64,000 nt of DNA from Glycomyces fuscus (GCA_002529455.1 NYMS01000048.1:1-64000); one strand, 5' to 3'. Counted from the first letter of the stretch, positions 17,615 to 26,600 are shown. The notes: generated by a model from the sequence alone, not told the origin. A program made the numbers and translations.

Positions 17615-18510
17615 GCATGCTCCAGTGGGGCGGGGGAAACGGGGGGCATGTCCCGTAAAGGGACGCACATCACACGCTTCCGGTTGGCCGTCGTGACTGG
17701 AGGGATGTCGGTTATCCCGACCCGTCACCGGCGGTGACCACGGGTGTCCGTCCCCCTACCACGGGGGCGGTGTCCCGGAGCCGGGTGCCGACGGGCGTCG
17801 ACGGTCTGTCGGGCCCAGGGTACGCGCACGTGACCAGCGCTTTTGCCGTATTTGGTGAGGTCAGGGGCTTGTGAGCTTTTTGGGGTCTCTGTGGCTGAGG
17901 GGAATCGGGCCCCTCCGGGCGTCCGTGTGCCCGCCCGCCGTCGGCGGGTGGTCCGGTCGTGCGGCGGGCGGGACCTCCGTGAGTGGACCCCCTTTCCGAC
18001 GTTTCGCCCAAAAGGGGATTTTCTTTGCATGAACGAGGAAATATGACAAAGGGTTTCGGGTGTCCTCGGATGGTCCGGGTGCGAATCTGCGAAGTTGCTT
18101 AGTAGGTTCACTTCCGGGGTTTACCGGGAAATTTTTCTTTTCCCTCTGCGACCTTGAGTGTGTGGTCATAAGCAAAGCGTAGTCAAGAAGACATGCTGTG
18201 AACTGCTGTTATGGCCGCAGGTAGTAAATCCGTTGCGCGCTGTACTTATACTGGGGAAGCGTATTTCCCGAAAACGCCTGCGAGCCTCCGGTGGCTTGCT
18301 AACGTTTCGGTCCGTCGGCGGTTCCGCGAACTCCCGAGCCGCGACTTCACACACGCGGGTCACCCCGCCGCCACACAGTGTTCTCCATTGGCGGACCCGC
18401 CCCGCCGTGGACAGCCGGGCCCGCGAGACGACGCGGGTGCCGGTTCCGCCGCGGTCCGCGCCGCGACGGCGCGATCCCCAAGCCGTATCCGTGAAAGGTC
18501 ACCTCCGCAC
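17615..18510. other. Long divergent region upstream of chaplin gene
   Basis: This ~900-base region between the CapA-like gene (minus) and the chaplin gene (plus) contains no supported coding sequence. Its second half (about 17830-18320) is clearly AT-richer than the window average. A hairpin (CCCCTTT at 17989-17995 with AAAGGGG at 18011-18017) followed by ATTTTCTTT looks like an intrinsic terminator with a T-tract, rare in this genome. A long regulated leader or small RNA is possible; neither is demonstrated. Confidence 0.4.
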
Positions 18511-19560
18511 ATGCGCAACACACTCCGTTACTCCTTCGCCACCGTCCTGACCGCGGGACTGGTCGTCGCGCCCGTCACGGCGGCCTTCGCCGACGCCACC
18601 ACCGACGGCTCCGGCGGGATCGGCAGCGGGAACCAGGTCGTCGTGCCCGTGGACATCGAGGCCGACCTGTGCGGCAACTCGATCGCGGTCCTCGGCATCT
18701 CCAAGGCCACGTGCACCCAGGTCTCGGAGGTCCTCTACGAGGCCAGCGGCAAGGGCGGGGCCGCCACGGACGGCTCCGGCGGTGTGGCCAGCGGCAACCA
18801 GATCATCGTGCCCGTGGACGCGGCCATCGACGCCTGCGGCAACGCGGCCGCGGTCGGCGGCATCAGCGAGGCCGAGTGCGTCGAGGTGGTCGAGGTCCTG
18901 GAGGAGGAGAGCGCCGACGCGCCCACCACCAGGACCGACGGCTCCGGCGGTGTGGCCAGCGGCAACCAGATCATCGTGCCCGTGGACGCGGCCATCAACG
19001 TCTGCGGCAACTCGGTGGCCATCCTGGGCGGCTCCAGCGCCAAGTGCACCACCATCATCAACATCATCCAGGCCTCCCCCGAGAACGAGGGCTCCCCCGA
19101 GGCTTCCACCAGCGGCGCGGGCGGGATCGGCAGCGGCAACCAGGTCGTGGTCCCGGTCGACGCGGCCGTCGACATCTGCGGCAACGCCGTGTCCGTGCTC
19201 GGCCTGGCCCAGGGCTCCTGCATGGAGATCATCTCCGAGGAGGAGCGGCCCGAGGAGCCCGGCGAGGAGAACCCCGGCGAGCCCGAGGAGCCGGGTGAGG
19301 AGAAGCCCGAGGAGGAGAAGCCCGAGGAGCCGGGCGGGGAGAAGCCCGAGGAGCCCCGCGAGGAGGACAAGGGCGAGGACGACTCCAGCACCGGTGAGGA
19401 GCCCTCCCCCGCGCCCCAGGCCGACGAGCAGCTCCCCGTGACCGGTGGCGCCCTGGCCGGTCTGGTCGCCGCGGGCATCGCCGCGGTCGGCGCCGGCGGC
19501 GCCGGGCTGTACTTCGCCCGCAGGCGCAAGGCCGCCGCCGCGACCGGCGACGAGGAGTAG
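18511..19560 (+). CDS. Four-repeat chaplin-domain protein with LPVTG sortase signal
   Basis: A 349-residue exported surface protein. A signal peptide ends near residue 27 (AAFADA). Four chaplin domains follow (about residues 33-70, 88-125, 143-180 and 203-240), each with the SGNQ(V/I)(V/I)VPVD strand and a Cys pair (CGN...C) as in the amyloid-forming chaplins of Streptomyces aerial hyphae. Next comes a ~65-residue Glu/Pro-rich stalk, the LPVTG sorting motif at 308-312, a membrane helix and an RRRK tail. It should be cross-linked to peptidoglycan by sortase, like ChpA-C, but with twice their usual domain number. Repeats 2 and 3 are nearly identical in DNA over about 60 bases, indicating recent internal duplication. 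The ATG at 18511 has a weak AAAGG upstream. Confidence 0.88.
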   Translation: MRNTLRYSFATVLTAGLVVAPVTAAFADATTDGSGGIGSGNQVVVPVDIEADLCGNSIAVLGISKATCTQVSEVLYEASGKGGAATDGSGGVASGNQIIVPVDAAIDACGNAAAVGGISEAECVEVVEVLEEESADAPTTRTDGSGGVASGNQIIVPVDAAINVCGNSVAILGGSSAKCTTIINIIQASPENEGSPEASTSGAGGIGSGNQVVVPVDAAVDICGNAVSVLGLAQGSCMEIISEEERPEEPGEENPGEPEEPGEEKPEEEKPEEPGGEKPEEPREEDKGEDDSSTGEEPSPAPQADEQLPVTGGALAGLVAAGIAAVGAGGAGLYFARRRKAAAATGDEE

Positions 19561-19595
19561 ATACGGGCGGGACCCGGGTTCCCGCTCACACACGC

Positions 19596-19620
19596 GGGGC
19601 CGCCGGTGACCGGCGGCCCC
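19596..19620 (+). terminator. Hairpin after chaplin gene
   Basis: A perfect 11-bp stem (GGGGCCGCCGG and complement) with loop TGA lies 36 bases after the chaplin stop. Confidence 0.75.
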
Positions 19621-19763
19621 GTCGTCGTGCGGGTCGGCGGGCGGTGGCCCGCGGCCGTCGGCCCCGGCCGCGGGGGCGGACGCGGGCACGCGCGCGGGTG
19701 GCCCGAGAAGCGGTGGAGAGGGTCGGTGCGAGGCGGCCGGAGACGTCTCATAACCTCGAAGAC

Positions 19764-20684
19764 GTGCTCAAAGTCCTGTTCTCGCAACGCATGCTGGCCT
19801 TCCACGCGCTGGTGCTGGTGCTCGTGCCCAGCTTCGTCTGGCTGGGCTTCTGGCAGCTGGACCGGGCCGGGCAGCGCGGCGCGGCGGTCGACCTCCAGCA
19901 GTCCAACCTCGCCGCCGACCCGGTGCCGGTGGCCGAGCTGACCCGGGTCGGCGAGGACGTCGATCCCGACGACCGCTGGCGCACCGTCGAGGCCACGGGC
20001 ACCTGGGACACCGAGCACGAGGTGCTGCTGCGCAACCGCGACGGCTCCCGGGGCGTGGGCTTCCACGTGCTGACCCCGCTGGTCACCGAGGAGGGGCCCG
20101 CGGTCCTGGTCAACCGCGGATGGGTCGAGCGCGGCGAGACCGCCCTGGACCGGCCGGAGGTGCCGCCCGTGCCCGAGGGCGCCGTGGAGGTGGCCGGGCG
20201 CCTGCACTACTCCGAGACCGAGGAGAACACCGGGCTGCGCAACCGCGACGACCTGCCCGAGGGTCAGCTGATGATGGTCGACGTGGACATGATCGCGGAC
20301 GACCTGCCCTACCCGGTCTACGGCGGGTACGTCGAGCTGACCCGGCAGGACCCGATGCCGGAGGCGGCGCCCGAGCCGGTCGCCCTGCACGAGGAGGACG
20401 CGGGGATGAGCGCGTCCTACGCCGTGCAGTGGTGGGTGTTCGCGGTCGTCGCCGTCGTCGGATGGGTCTTCCTCGTCCGCCGCGAGACCCGGGACGCCCG
20501 TGAGGCCGGGGCCGGGGAGCCCGGTGCCGCCGCCGGGACCGGGGAGGCCGCGGAGGCCGCCGGGGCGGTGGAGGCCGACGGGGGGTCCGGGGGACCCGCG
20601 GAGACCGCGGGAACCGCTGGGGCGGTGGAGACCGACGGGGGGTCCGGCGCGACCGCGGGCACGGGGCGTTCGGAAACCGCCTAG
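19764..20684 (+). CDS. SURF1 family cytochrome oxidase assembly protein
   Basis: A 306-residue SURF1 protein, which helps insert heme a into cytochrome c oxidase. An N-terminal membrane helix carries the family signature (PSFVWLGFWQLDRA), followed by an extracytoplasmic domain with VLLRNRDGSRGVGFHVLTPL in two strands and the VNRGWVERG motif, then a second helix (WWVFAVVAVVGWVFLV, about residues 220-235). The C-terminal ~70 residues are a low-complexity Ala/Gly/Glu tail with two copies of GAVE(A/T)DGGSG, unusual for the family and rapidly evolving. The GTG at 19764 fits the family start; the upstream frame is not conserved-looking. A copy of the dispersed palindromic repeat begins two bases after its TAG stop. 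Confidence 0.87.
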   Translation: MLKVLFSQRMLAFHALVLVLVPSFVWLGFWQLDRAGQRGAAVDLQQSNLAADPVPVAELTRVGEDVDPDDRWRTVEATGTWDTEHEVLLRNRDGSRGVGFHVLTPLVTEEGPAVLVNRGWVERGETALDRPEVPPVPEGAVEVAGRLHYSETEENTGLRNRDDLPEGQLMMVDVDMIADDLPYPVYGGYVELTRQDPMPEAAPEPVALHEEDAGMSASYAVQWWVFAVVAVVGWVFLVRRETRDAREAGAGEPGAAAGTGEAAEAAGAVEADGGSGGPAETAGTAGAVETDGGSGATAGTGRSETA

Positions 20685-20685
20685 C

Positions 20686-20827
20686 GCGGTGACCGGGAGG
20701 GTGCACCGGCCCGCCCCGTTCGCCGTGATCTTGTACTTATAGCGAGGTTCGAGCGCCGAGATCGGCTATAAGTACAAGATCACCGCAGGTCATGGTCCCA
20801 TGCCTCACACCGGCGACACTTCCTGCC
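20686..20827 (-). repeat. Dispersed palindromic element, copy 1
   Basis: This is one of three copies of a ~145-bp repeat. Its core is a perfect 19-bp inverted repeat: GTGATCTTGTACTTATAGC at 20725-20743 with its complement at 20765-20783, around a loop containing GAGGTTCGAGCGCCGAGA. Flanking sequence is also conserved with the other copies: GCGGTGACCG at one end and a CCTCACACCGGCGACACTTCC block at the other. This copy is in the opposite orientation to the copies at 34424 and 45108. It begins directly after the TAG stop of the SURF1 gene. The core could also terminate transcription. Confidence 0.85.
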
Positions 20828-20960
20828 GCCCGGTCGCGGCGCAGCCCGGGACATCGAACACCGGCCGCGCGCCCGCGCCGGCCGGGGCGGTGAAGGCGCG
20901 GACGGACACCCGGGCGGACCGGGGTGAGCGCCCGCCGGATCTTCTGGGAGGCTGGGGGCC

Positions 20961-21788
20961 ATGTACGACGACGGCTATCCGGTTCCCGGGCGCGTCGGGC
21001 GCCGCCCGGTGGACGCCGCGGAGAGCGCCCGCGCCGGACGCCTGTGGTGGGACGGCGCGGCCGACGCCTACCAGGCCGAGCACGGGGACTTCCTCGGTGA
21101 CGCCGAGTTCGTGTGGTGCCCGGAGGGTCTGACCGAGGCAGGGGCGCGCCTGCTCGGCGACCCGGAGGACCTCCTGCGGTCCCGGGTCCTGGAGGTGGGC
21201 TGCGGCGCGGGCCAGTGCGGGCGGTGGCTGCGCGCCCGGGGGGTGCGCGAGGTGGTCGGGTTCGACCTGTCCTTCCGCCAGCTCCAGCACTCGCGCAGGA
21301 TCGACGAGGGGACCGGGCACGCGCTGGCCGCCGTGCAGGCCGACGCCCAGAGGCTGCCCTTCGCCGACGCCTCCTTCGACGTGGTGTTCTCCTCGTTCGG
21401 GGCCTTCCCCTTCGTGCCCTCCGCCGACGACGCCCTGGCCGAGGCCGCGCGGGTGCTCAGGCCCGGGGGGCGGCTGGTGTTCTCGGTGACGCACCCGGTC
21501 CGGTGGAGCTTCCCGGACGACCCCGGCGAGGACGGGTTCACCGTGCACCAGTCCTACTTCGACCGCCGCGCGTACGTGGAGGAGGACGACGACGGCAACG
21601 CGGTCTACGTGGAGCACCACCACACGGTGGGCGACTGGGTGCGCGGGATCGCCCGCGCGGGCCTGGTGCTGCGGGACATGGTCGAACCGGAGTGGCCCGA
21701 GGGGCTGGACCGGGTGTGGGGCGGATGGGGGCCGGTGCGCGGCCGGATGATCCCCGGCACCGCGATCTTCTCGGCGGACAGGCCCTGA
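20961..21788 (+). CDS. Class I SAM-dependent methyltransferase
   Basis: A 275-residue Methyltransf_11-type enzyme. The SAM-binding motif I is LEVGCGAGQCGRWL (about residues 78-91), followed by an acidic VVGFDLS at the end of strand 2 and the FDVVFSSFGAFPF motif IV region. A Trp-rich N-terminal segment (RLWWDGAADAYQAEHGDFLG) is shared with many actinobacterial methyltransferases of unknown substrate. The ATG at 20961 follows GGGAGGCTGGGGGCC. Its 3' end is partly duplicated just beyond the stop codon. Substrate is not predictable. Confidence 0.87.
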   Translation: MYDDGYPVPGRVGRRPVDAAESARAGRLWWDGAADAYQAEHGDFLGDAEFVWCPEGLTEAGARLLGDPEDLLRSRVLEVGCGAGQCGRWLRARGVREVVGFDLSFRQLQHSRRIDEGTGHALAAVQADAQRLPFADASFDVVFSSFGAFPFVPSADDALAEAARVLRPGGRLVFSVTHPVRWSFPDDPGEDGFTVHQSYFDRRAYVEEDDDGNAVYVEHHHTVGDWVRGIARAGLVLRDMVEPEWPEGLDRVWGGWGPVRGRMIPGTAIFSADRP

Positions 21789-21813
21789 CCTTCCCGGCGG
21801 ACAGGCCCTGGCC
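21768..21813 (+). repeat. 23-bp tandem duplication at methyltransferase 3' end
   Basis: The last 21 bases of the methyltransferase gene plus the next two form a 23-base unit that is repeated immediately (21768-21790 and 21791-21813) with two substitutions. It is a simple slippage duplication that leaves the stop codon intact. Confidence 0.7.
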
Positions 21814-22078
21814 CCCGGAGGAACACGCCCCGCGGCCGGTGGCGGCCGTGGCGGAGCACGCGTGACAGGAACCCGGAGGCGCGTGCGCGCCCTCCCCGGC
21901 TCCCGGCCCCGATCCCCGGCTCCGATGCCCCCCGGGCGCGCCTCCGATGATCCCCTCCCGGCCTCCGACGGGGCCAGGATTTTCGGTCGGCTGCCGGGAC
22001 GGTGACCGGACGGAGAAAACTCCTGGCACAGGCGCGCACGGGGGGAGTAGGTTGCGTGACCGGTGAGGGGAGGGGCGC

Positions 22079-22888
22079 GTGTCCCAGAGGTTGCGTCGTG
22101 TGTGGCAGGAGACCAGGGCCGCGTTCGAGGCGCAGGGCTACCGGGCCGACGGCCGGGAGGTGGACCTGTCCGCCATGCTGTCGGCGATGCGCGCGGGGAC
22201 ACGGCTCCACCCGCCCGCCGAGCTGGAGGGGATGACCGCTCCGGAGGGCGGGCACGCCACCCGGTTCGAGGTGACCGGGGAGAGCACGCTCGCGGCCGCC
22301 GCCCGGCTGGCGGGCACGGGTCATGTGGCGGCGCTGAACTTCGCCTCCGCCCGCAACCCCGGGGGCGGTGTGGCCAACGGGGCGCGCGCACAGGAGGAGA
22401 GCCTGGCGCGGTCGAGCGCGCTGTACGCGTCGCTGACACTGTGCCCGGAGTTCTACGAGCACCACCGCGGTGAGCGGAGCCTGCTCTACAGCGACCGGGT
22501 GATCTGGTCGCCGGGCGTGCCGGTGTACCGCGACGACCGCGGCGGCTGGCTGCCCGAGCCCCTGCCGGTCTCCTTCCTCACCTGCGCTGCGCCCAACCGG
22601 CGGATGGTGGAGCGCAACGGACAGGAGGGCGCCGACGCCATCCCCCGGGTGCTCACCGCGCGGGCGCGCGGAGTGCTCGCCGTCGCCGCCGCGCAGGGGG
22701 TCTCCCAGCTGGTGCTCGGCGCCTGGGGCTGCGGAGTGTTCGGCAACCGTCCGGCCGAGGTGGCGCGGGCCTTCGCCACCCACCTGTGCGGGGAGGGCGG
22801 TTTCGCGGGGGTGTTCGAGCGGGTGGTGTTCGCGGTCCTGGACCGCGACGAGGCGGTGCGCGGGGCCTTCGAGGAGGTGTTGCCGTAG
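22079..22888 (+). CDS. Microbial-type PARG (TIGR02452 family) poly(ADP-ribose) glycohydrolase-like protein
   Basis: A 269-residue macrodomain-related protein of the bacterial PARG family, which removes ADP-ribose from modified proteins or nucleic acids. The diagnostic loop and catalytic Glu pair are present: NPGGGVANGARAQEESL (about residues 97-113) matches the GGG-X(6-8)-QEE signature. A second conserved stretch, VLGAWGCGVFGNRP, closes the ADP-ribose site. The GTG at 22079 follows a strong GAGGGGAGGGG. A TAGGTT -10-like hexamer lies at about 22047. No ADP-ribosyltransferase partner is adjacent, so the target is unknown. Confidence 0.88.
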   Translation: MSQRLRRVWQETRAAFEAQGYRADGREVDLSAMLSAMRAGTRLHPPAELEGMTAPEGGHATRFEVTGESTLAAAARLAGTGHVAALNFASARNPGGGVANGARAQEESLARSSALYASLTLCPEFYEHHRGERSLLYSDRVIWSPGVPVYRDDRGGWLPEPLPVSFLTCAAPNRRMVERNGQEGADAIPRVLTARARGVLAVAAAQGVSQLVLGAWGCGVFGNRPAEVARAFATHLCGEGGFAGVFERVVFAVLDRDEAVRGAFEEVLP

Positions 22889-22971
22889 CGCCGCGCCCGG
22901 GGCGGGGTTCGCGGGCCCGCGGACGGGTACTTCCGGGGCCGGTGCGCCGCGACGACGACAGGAGCCCCAGC

Positions 22972-23427
22972 GTGACCGACGTCCGTGTCCGAACCGCCCT
23001 CCCCTCCGACCACCCGCGTATCGTGGCGGTCTGCGACGACTGGTGGGAGCGCCCGGTGGCGCACATCCTCCCCCGGCTCTTCCTCGACCACTTCCACACC
23101 ACCAGCCTCATCGCGGAGGCGGAGGGGGAGCTGGCGGGCTTCCTGGTCGGCTTCCCCTCGCCGTCCGTGCCCGGGGAGGCGTACGTGCACTTCGCCGGGG
23201 TGGCTCCGGGGCACCGCAGGTCGGGACTGGCGAGCGGGCTGTACCGGCGCTTCACGGACGGGGCGCGGGAACGCGGGTGCACGGTCGTACGCGCGGTCAC
23301 GTCCCCGGCCAACGAGCGCTCGATCGCCTTCCACCGCGCCCACGGCTTCGCCGTCACCGGCCCGCACACCGACTACGAGGGGCCGGGCGTGGACCGGATG
23401 GTCTTCACCCTGCGCCTCGGGGCGTGA
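22972..23427 (+). CDS. GNAT family N-acetyltransferase
   Basis: A 151-residue single-domain GNAT acetyltransferase. The acetyl-CoA-binding motif A is seen as FAGVAPGHRRSGLASGLYRRF (the Q/RxxGxG/A loop is HRRSGLA), and motif B as ANERSIAFHRAHGFAV. The GTG at 22972 has AGGAG eight bases upstream. A substrate cannot be assigned; a protein N-terminus or small amine is possible. Confidence 0.87.
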   Translation: MTDVRVRTALPSDHPRIVAVCDDWWERPVAHILPRLFLDHFHTTSLIAEAEGELAGFLVGFPSPSVPGEAYVHFAGVAPGHRRSGLASGLYRRFTDGARERGCTVVRAVTSPANERSIAFHRAHGFAVTGPHTDYEGPGVDRMVFTLRLGA

Positions 23428-23525
23428 CCGGGGGCCGCCGACACCGGAGGGCGGGGCCGCGGCGCGGCCCCGGCTCCCGGCCCCGCGCCGCGTATGATCC
23501 GGCTACCTGACGCGGAGGAGGCACG

Positions 23526-23777
23526 TTGCGGCTCAAACTCGACCTGCACGACATCTTCAACAAGGGCCGCGACATCGACCGGGCCCTCAGCGACATCATG
23601 GACGAGGCCGAGCGCACGGGGGCCAAGAGCATCGAGATCATCCCCGGCAAGGGCTCCGGCCAGCTGAAGAAGCGGGTGCTGCGCTTCCTCGACCGCAAGG
23701 ACGTCAAGGCCCGCTACCACCGGGTCGAGAAGGACTCCAAGAACTTCGGCCGCCTGTTCGTGCACTTCAAGCACTGA
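23526..23777 (+). CDS. Small Smr-domain protein
   Basis: An 83-residue stand-alone Smr domain. The conserved LDLHDI opening and the IIPGKGSGQLKKRVLRFL segment match the LDLHG...GKG pattern of Smr nucleases, which cleave branched DNA or RNA and rescue ribosomes in larger homologues. The second Gly of LDLHG is replaced by Asp. The TTG at 23526 is the only start placed well behind the GGAGGAGG ribosome-binding site. Nuclease activity is inferred from the fold only. Confidence 0.78.
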   Translation: MRLKLDLHDIFNKGRDIDRALSDIMDEAERTGAKSIEIIPGKGSGQLKKRVLRFLDRKDVKARYHRVEKDSKNFGRLFVHFKH

Positions 23778-23969
23778 GCGCGCCCGTGCCGCCGCCGGGC
23801 CCCGCTTCCACGCCCCCGGCGGGGCGCGACGCGCCCCGCCGACAGCCCTCGTCCCCGGGCGGTGCGGGCAACGGTGAGTTGTGTGAGTCTTTGCCCCTCC
23901 GATCCCCGGAGCTCCGCCGGGTCGGGACAGACTCGAAGGGTGGCGTGTCCGCTACGGAGAGGGGCAGCG

Positions 23970-24764
23970 ATGATCACCACCGACTTCATGCCCGGAACAC
24001 CCTGCTGGACCGAGGTGTCCTCACCCGACGTCGAGGCCTCGGCGGCCTTCTACCGTGAGCTGTTCGGATGGGAGGCCGTGTCACCGGGCCCCGACAGCGG
24101 CGGTTACCTGATCCTGCGCCTGGACGGCGCGGCGGTCGGCGGACTGGGACCGATCTGGGTCGAGGGCGAGCGCCCGTCGTGGACGGTCTACTTCGCCGAT
24201 CCCGACGTGGACGACACGATCATCACCGTGGAGCGCCTCGGCGGAACCCTGGTGGTGGAACCCTTCGACGTGTGGGACTTCGGCCGCACGGCGCAGTTCT
24301 TCGATCCCCAGGGCGGGTACTTCGGCCTCTGGCAGGCCGTCAGGATGCACGGGTTCGAGGCCACCGACCGGCCGGGCAGCCTGTGCTGGGCGGAGCTGTG
24401 GACACCCGACGGGGACGGTTCCCGCGACTTCTACACGCGCCTCTTCAAATGGGGCCTGACCGATTTCGACCTGCCGGGTGAGGCGGGGACGTACACGATC
24501 CTCACCCCCGCCGGGGCGGGACAGGAGCGCGCGCACGGCGGGATCATGGCGGTCGACCCCGCCCAGCTGACCGACAACGGCGGGTCCGCGGACTGGCACC
24601 CGGTGTTCACGGTCGCCGACTGCGACGCCGCCGCGGAGAGGGTCAGGGCCGCGGGCGGCCAGGTCTACACGGGACCGGAGAGCACCCCTGGGGTGGGGCG
24701 GCTCGCCGTCTGCTCCGACCCCTTCCGGGCCGGGTTCGTCCTGCTCGCCCCGTCACCCGGCTGA
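23970..24764 (+). CDS. Two-domain VOC (glyoxalase/bleomycin-resistance fold) protein
   Basis: A 264-residue protein with two vicinal-oxygen-chelate modules (about residues 5-120 and 135-260), resembling the CFP-30/CFP-32 group. Module 1 starts GTPCWTEVSSPDVEASAAFY and ends FDPQGGYFGLW; module 2 starts GSLCWAELWTPDGDGSRDFY and ends CSDPFRAGFVLLAP. Metal-ligand positions are only partly His/Glu, so it may bind a ligand instead of catalysing. The ATG at 23970 follows GGAGAGGGG. Function unknown; hydroxylation-, resistance- and lactoylglutathione-type activities all occur in this superfamily. Confidence 0.82.
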   Translation: MITTDFMPGTPCWTEVSSPDVEASAAFYRELFGWEAVSPGPDSGGYLILRLDGAAVGGLGPIWVEGERPSWTVYFADPDVDDTIITVERLGGTLVVEPFDVWDFGRTAQFFDPQGGYFGLWQAVRMHGFEATDRPGSLCWAELWTPDGDGSRDFYTRLFKWGLTDFDLPGEAGTYTILTPAGAGQERAHGGIMAVDPAQLTDNGGSADWHPVFTVADCDAAAERVRAAGGQVYTGPESTPGVGRLAVCSDPFRAGFVLLAPSPG

Positions 24765-24969
24765 CCCGGAGCCCGCTCGGACGACCCCGGGCGGCGTCCG
24801 CGGAACGCAACGCCGCCCGGCTGACGTGAACGCCGCCCGGCCGGCGCGGACACCGTCCGCGGGGCCCGGCGGGGAGGACGGCGCCGCGGTCGGCGCACCG
24901 GACCGCGCCCGCCCGGCCGGGGCCCTCCGGCCCCGTGTGCGGAGGAGGGGCCCGGCCGGAGCGCGGCGG

Positions 24970-26541
24970 CTACTGCCGGGACACCGCGGACGCGCCCCCG
25001 CGCAGCACGAACTTCTGGATCTTGCCGGTGGCCGTCTTCGGGAGCTGTTCCACGAACTCCACCCTCGTGGGCGCCTTGAAGTGCGCCAGGTTGTCGCGGG
25101 CGAAGGCGATCAGCTCCTCCTCCGTGGCCGTGGCGCCCTCGCGCAGGACCACGGAGGCCTTCGGCGACTCGCCCCAGCGCTCGTGCGGCACGCCCACGAC
25201 GGCCGCCTCCAGAACGGCCGGGTGCCGCAGCAGCACCCCCTCCACCTCGACGGAGGAGATGTTCTCCCCGCCGGAGATGATGACGTCCTTGATCCGGTCC
25301 TGGATCTCCACGTACCCGTCCGGGTGGGTGACCGCCGCGTCGCCGGTGTGGAACCAGCCGTCGCCCATGGCCTTCTCGGTGGCCTCCGGGTCGTTGTAGT
25401 AGCCCTTCATGACCACGTTCCCGCGCACGGTGATCTCCCCGACGGTCGTGCCGTCCCAGGGGACCTCGGCGCCGTCGGCGTCCACCACCCGCAGCTCGCC
25501 GGAGGTGATCAGCTCGACCCCCTGGCGTGCCTTGACGGCGGCGCGGTCGCGCGGGGACAGGCCCCCGTGCTCGGCGCGCGGCTCGCACACGGTGATGAAC
25601 GGCGTGGTCTCGGTCAGCCCGTAGACATGGGTCACGGTCCACCCGAAACCGTCCTCCAGGCGTTCGATGGTGTCGGCGGCGGGAGAGGCCCCGGCCGTCA
25701 CCACGTGCACGCCGGACGGAACCTCGCCGCGCGCCTCCTCGGGTGCGTTCGCCAGCATGATCAGCACGGTGGGCGCCGCGCACAGCCAGGTGACCCCCTC
25801 GGAGCGGATCAGCTCGTACACGGCGGCCGGGTCCATCGCGGGCAGGCACACGTGGGTGGCGGCCGCCGCGGTCACCGTCCAGGTGTAGGTCCAGCCGTTG
25901 GCGTGGAACATCGGCAGCGTCCACAGGTACCGGTCACCGATGTCGATCCGCAGGTGGAGCAGCGTGCCCACCGAGTTCATGTACGCGTTGCGGTGGGTGA
26001 TCACCACCCCCTTGGGCCGGGCCGTGGTGCCGCTGGTGTAGTTGATGGTCAGCAGATCGGTCTCGTCGATCCCGGGGCGGGTGTAGTCCGCGGAGGCCTC
26101 CGCGACGAGGGCCTCGTAGTCCTCCCAGCCCGGGCGCGCCCCCTCCAGGGCGACGAACCGCTCCACGCCCGGCATCTGGTCGCGGACACCGTCCACGGCG
26201 TCGAGCTGGTCGGCGTGCACGCACAGGACCCGCGCCCCGGAGTGGTTGACGATGTAGACGAAGTCGTCCGCCGACAGCCGGAAGTTGACCGGCACCAGTA
26301 CCGCGCCGAGCTGCGGCACCGCGTAGAAGGACTCCAGCTGGGCGTGGGTGTTGGGGGAGATGTAGGCGACGCGGTCGCCCTTGGACACCCCCATGTTCTG
26401 GAGGGCCGAGGACCAGCGGTCGCAGCGGTCGAAGAACTCCTCGTAGGTCAGCCGGAGGCCGCGGTCGACCACCGCCTCGCGCCGGGGGTGCAGTCTGCGG
26501 GTACGGCGGGCGAACTCCAGGGGAGTCAGGGCGAGTTCCAT
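24970..26541 (-). CDS. Acyl-CoA synthetase (AMP-forming)
   Basis: A 523-residue ANL-superfamily ligase that activates a carboxylic acid as an acyl-adenylate and then forms the CoA thioester. The AMP-binding P-loop is YTSGTTARPKGV, the A5 motif is YGLTETTPF, the A7/A8 region is GWFHTGD and the hinge DRIKDVIISGGENIS; the catalytic Lys is in PKTATGKIQK near the C-terminus. It resembles medium/long-chain fatty acyl-CoA ligases. The ATG at 26541 is the natural family start; although the frame continues upstream, that part overlaps the amidohydrolase gene. It lies 59 bases after the amidohydrolase stop on the same strand, so both are probably one operon. Confidence 0.93.
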   Translation of the reverse strand: MELALTPLEFARRTRRLHPRREAVVDRGLRLTYEEFFDRCDRWSSALQNMGVSKGDRVAYISPNTHAQLESFYAVPQLGAVLVPVNFRLSADDFVYIVNHSGARVLCVHADQLDAVDGVRDQMPGVERFVALEGARPGWEDYEALVAEASADYTRPGIDETDLLTINYTSGTTARPKGVVITHRNAYMNSVGTLLHLRIDIGDRYLWTLPMFHANGWTYTWTVTAAAATHVCLPAMDPAAVYELIRSEGVTWLCAAPTVLIMLANAPEEARGEVPSGVHVVTAGASPAADTIERLEDGFGWTVTHVYGLTETTPFITVCEPRAEHGGLSPRDRAAVKARQGVELITSGELRVVDADGAEVPWDGTTVGEITVRGNVVMKGYYNDPEATEKAMGDGWFHTGDAAVTHPDGYVEIQDRIKDVIISGGENISSVEVEGVLLRHPAVLEAAVVGVPHERWGESPKASVVLREGATATEEELIAFARDNLAHFKAPTRVEFVEQLPKTATGKIQKFVLRGGASAVSRQ

Positions 26542-26600
26542 GGTGCCGTGGTGCCTTTCTGCGTCGGGGATGGTGGGTGGGGGTCTGGGTCCGGCGGCGC

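Noticed and set aside
18026..18510. c-di-AMP (ydaO-type) or other known riboswitch ahead of the chaplin gene
   Set aside because: I could not find the conserved sequence blocks of any riboswitch class known to me; only the hairpin and AT-rich composition are supported.
20744..20764. tRNA T-loop-like sequence (GGTTCGA) in the loop of the dispersed element
   Set aside because: The flanking bases cannot form a T-arm stem, and no acceptor or anticodon arm is found, so it is not a tRNA or tRNA-derived element on this evidence.
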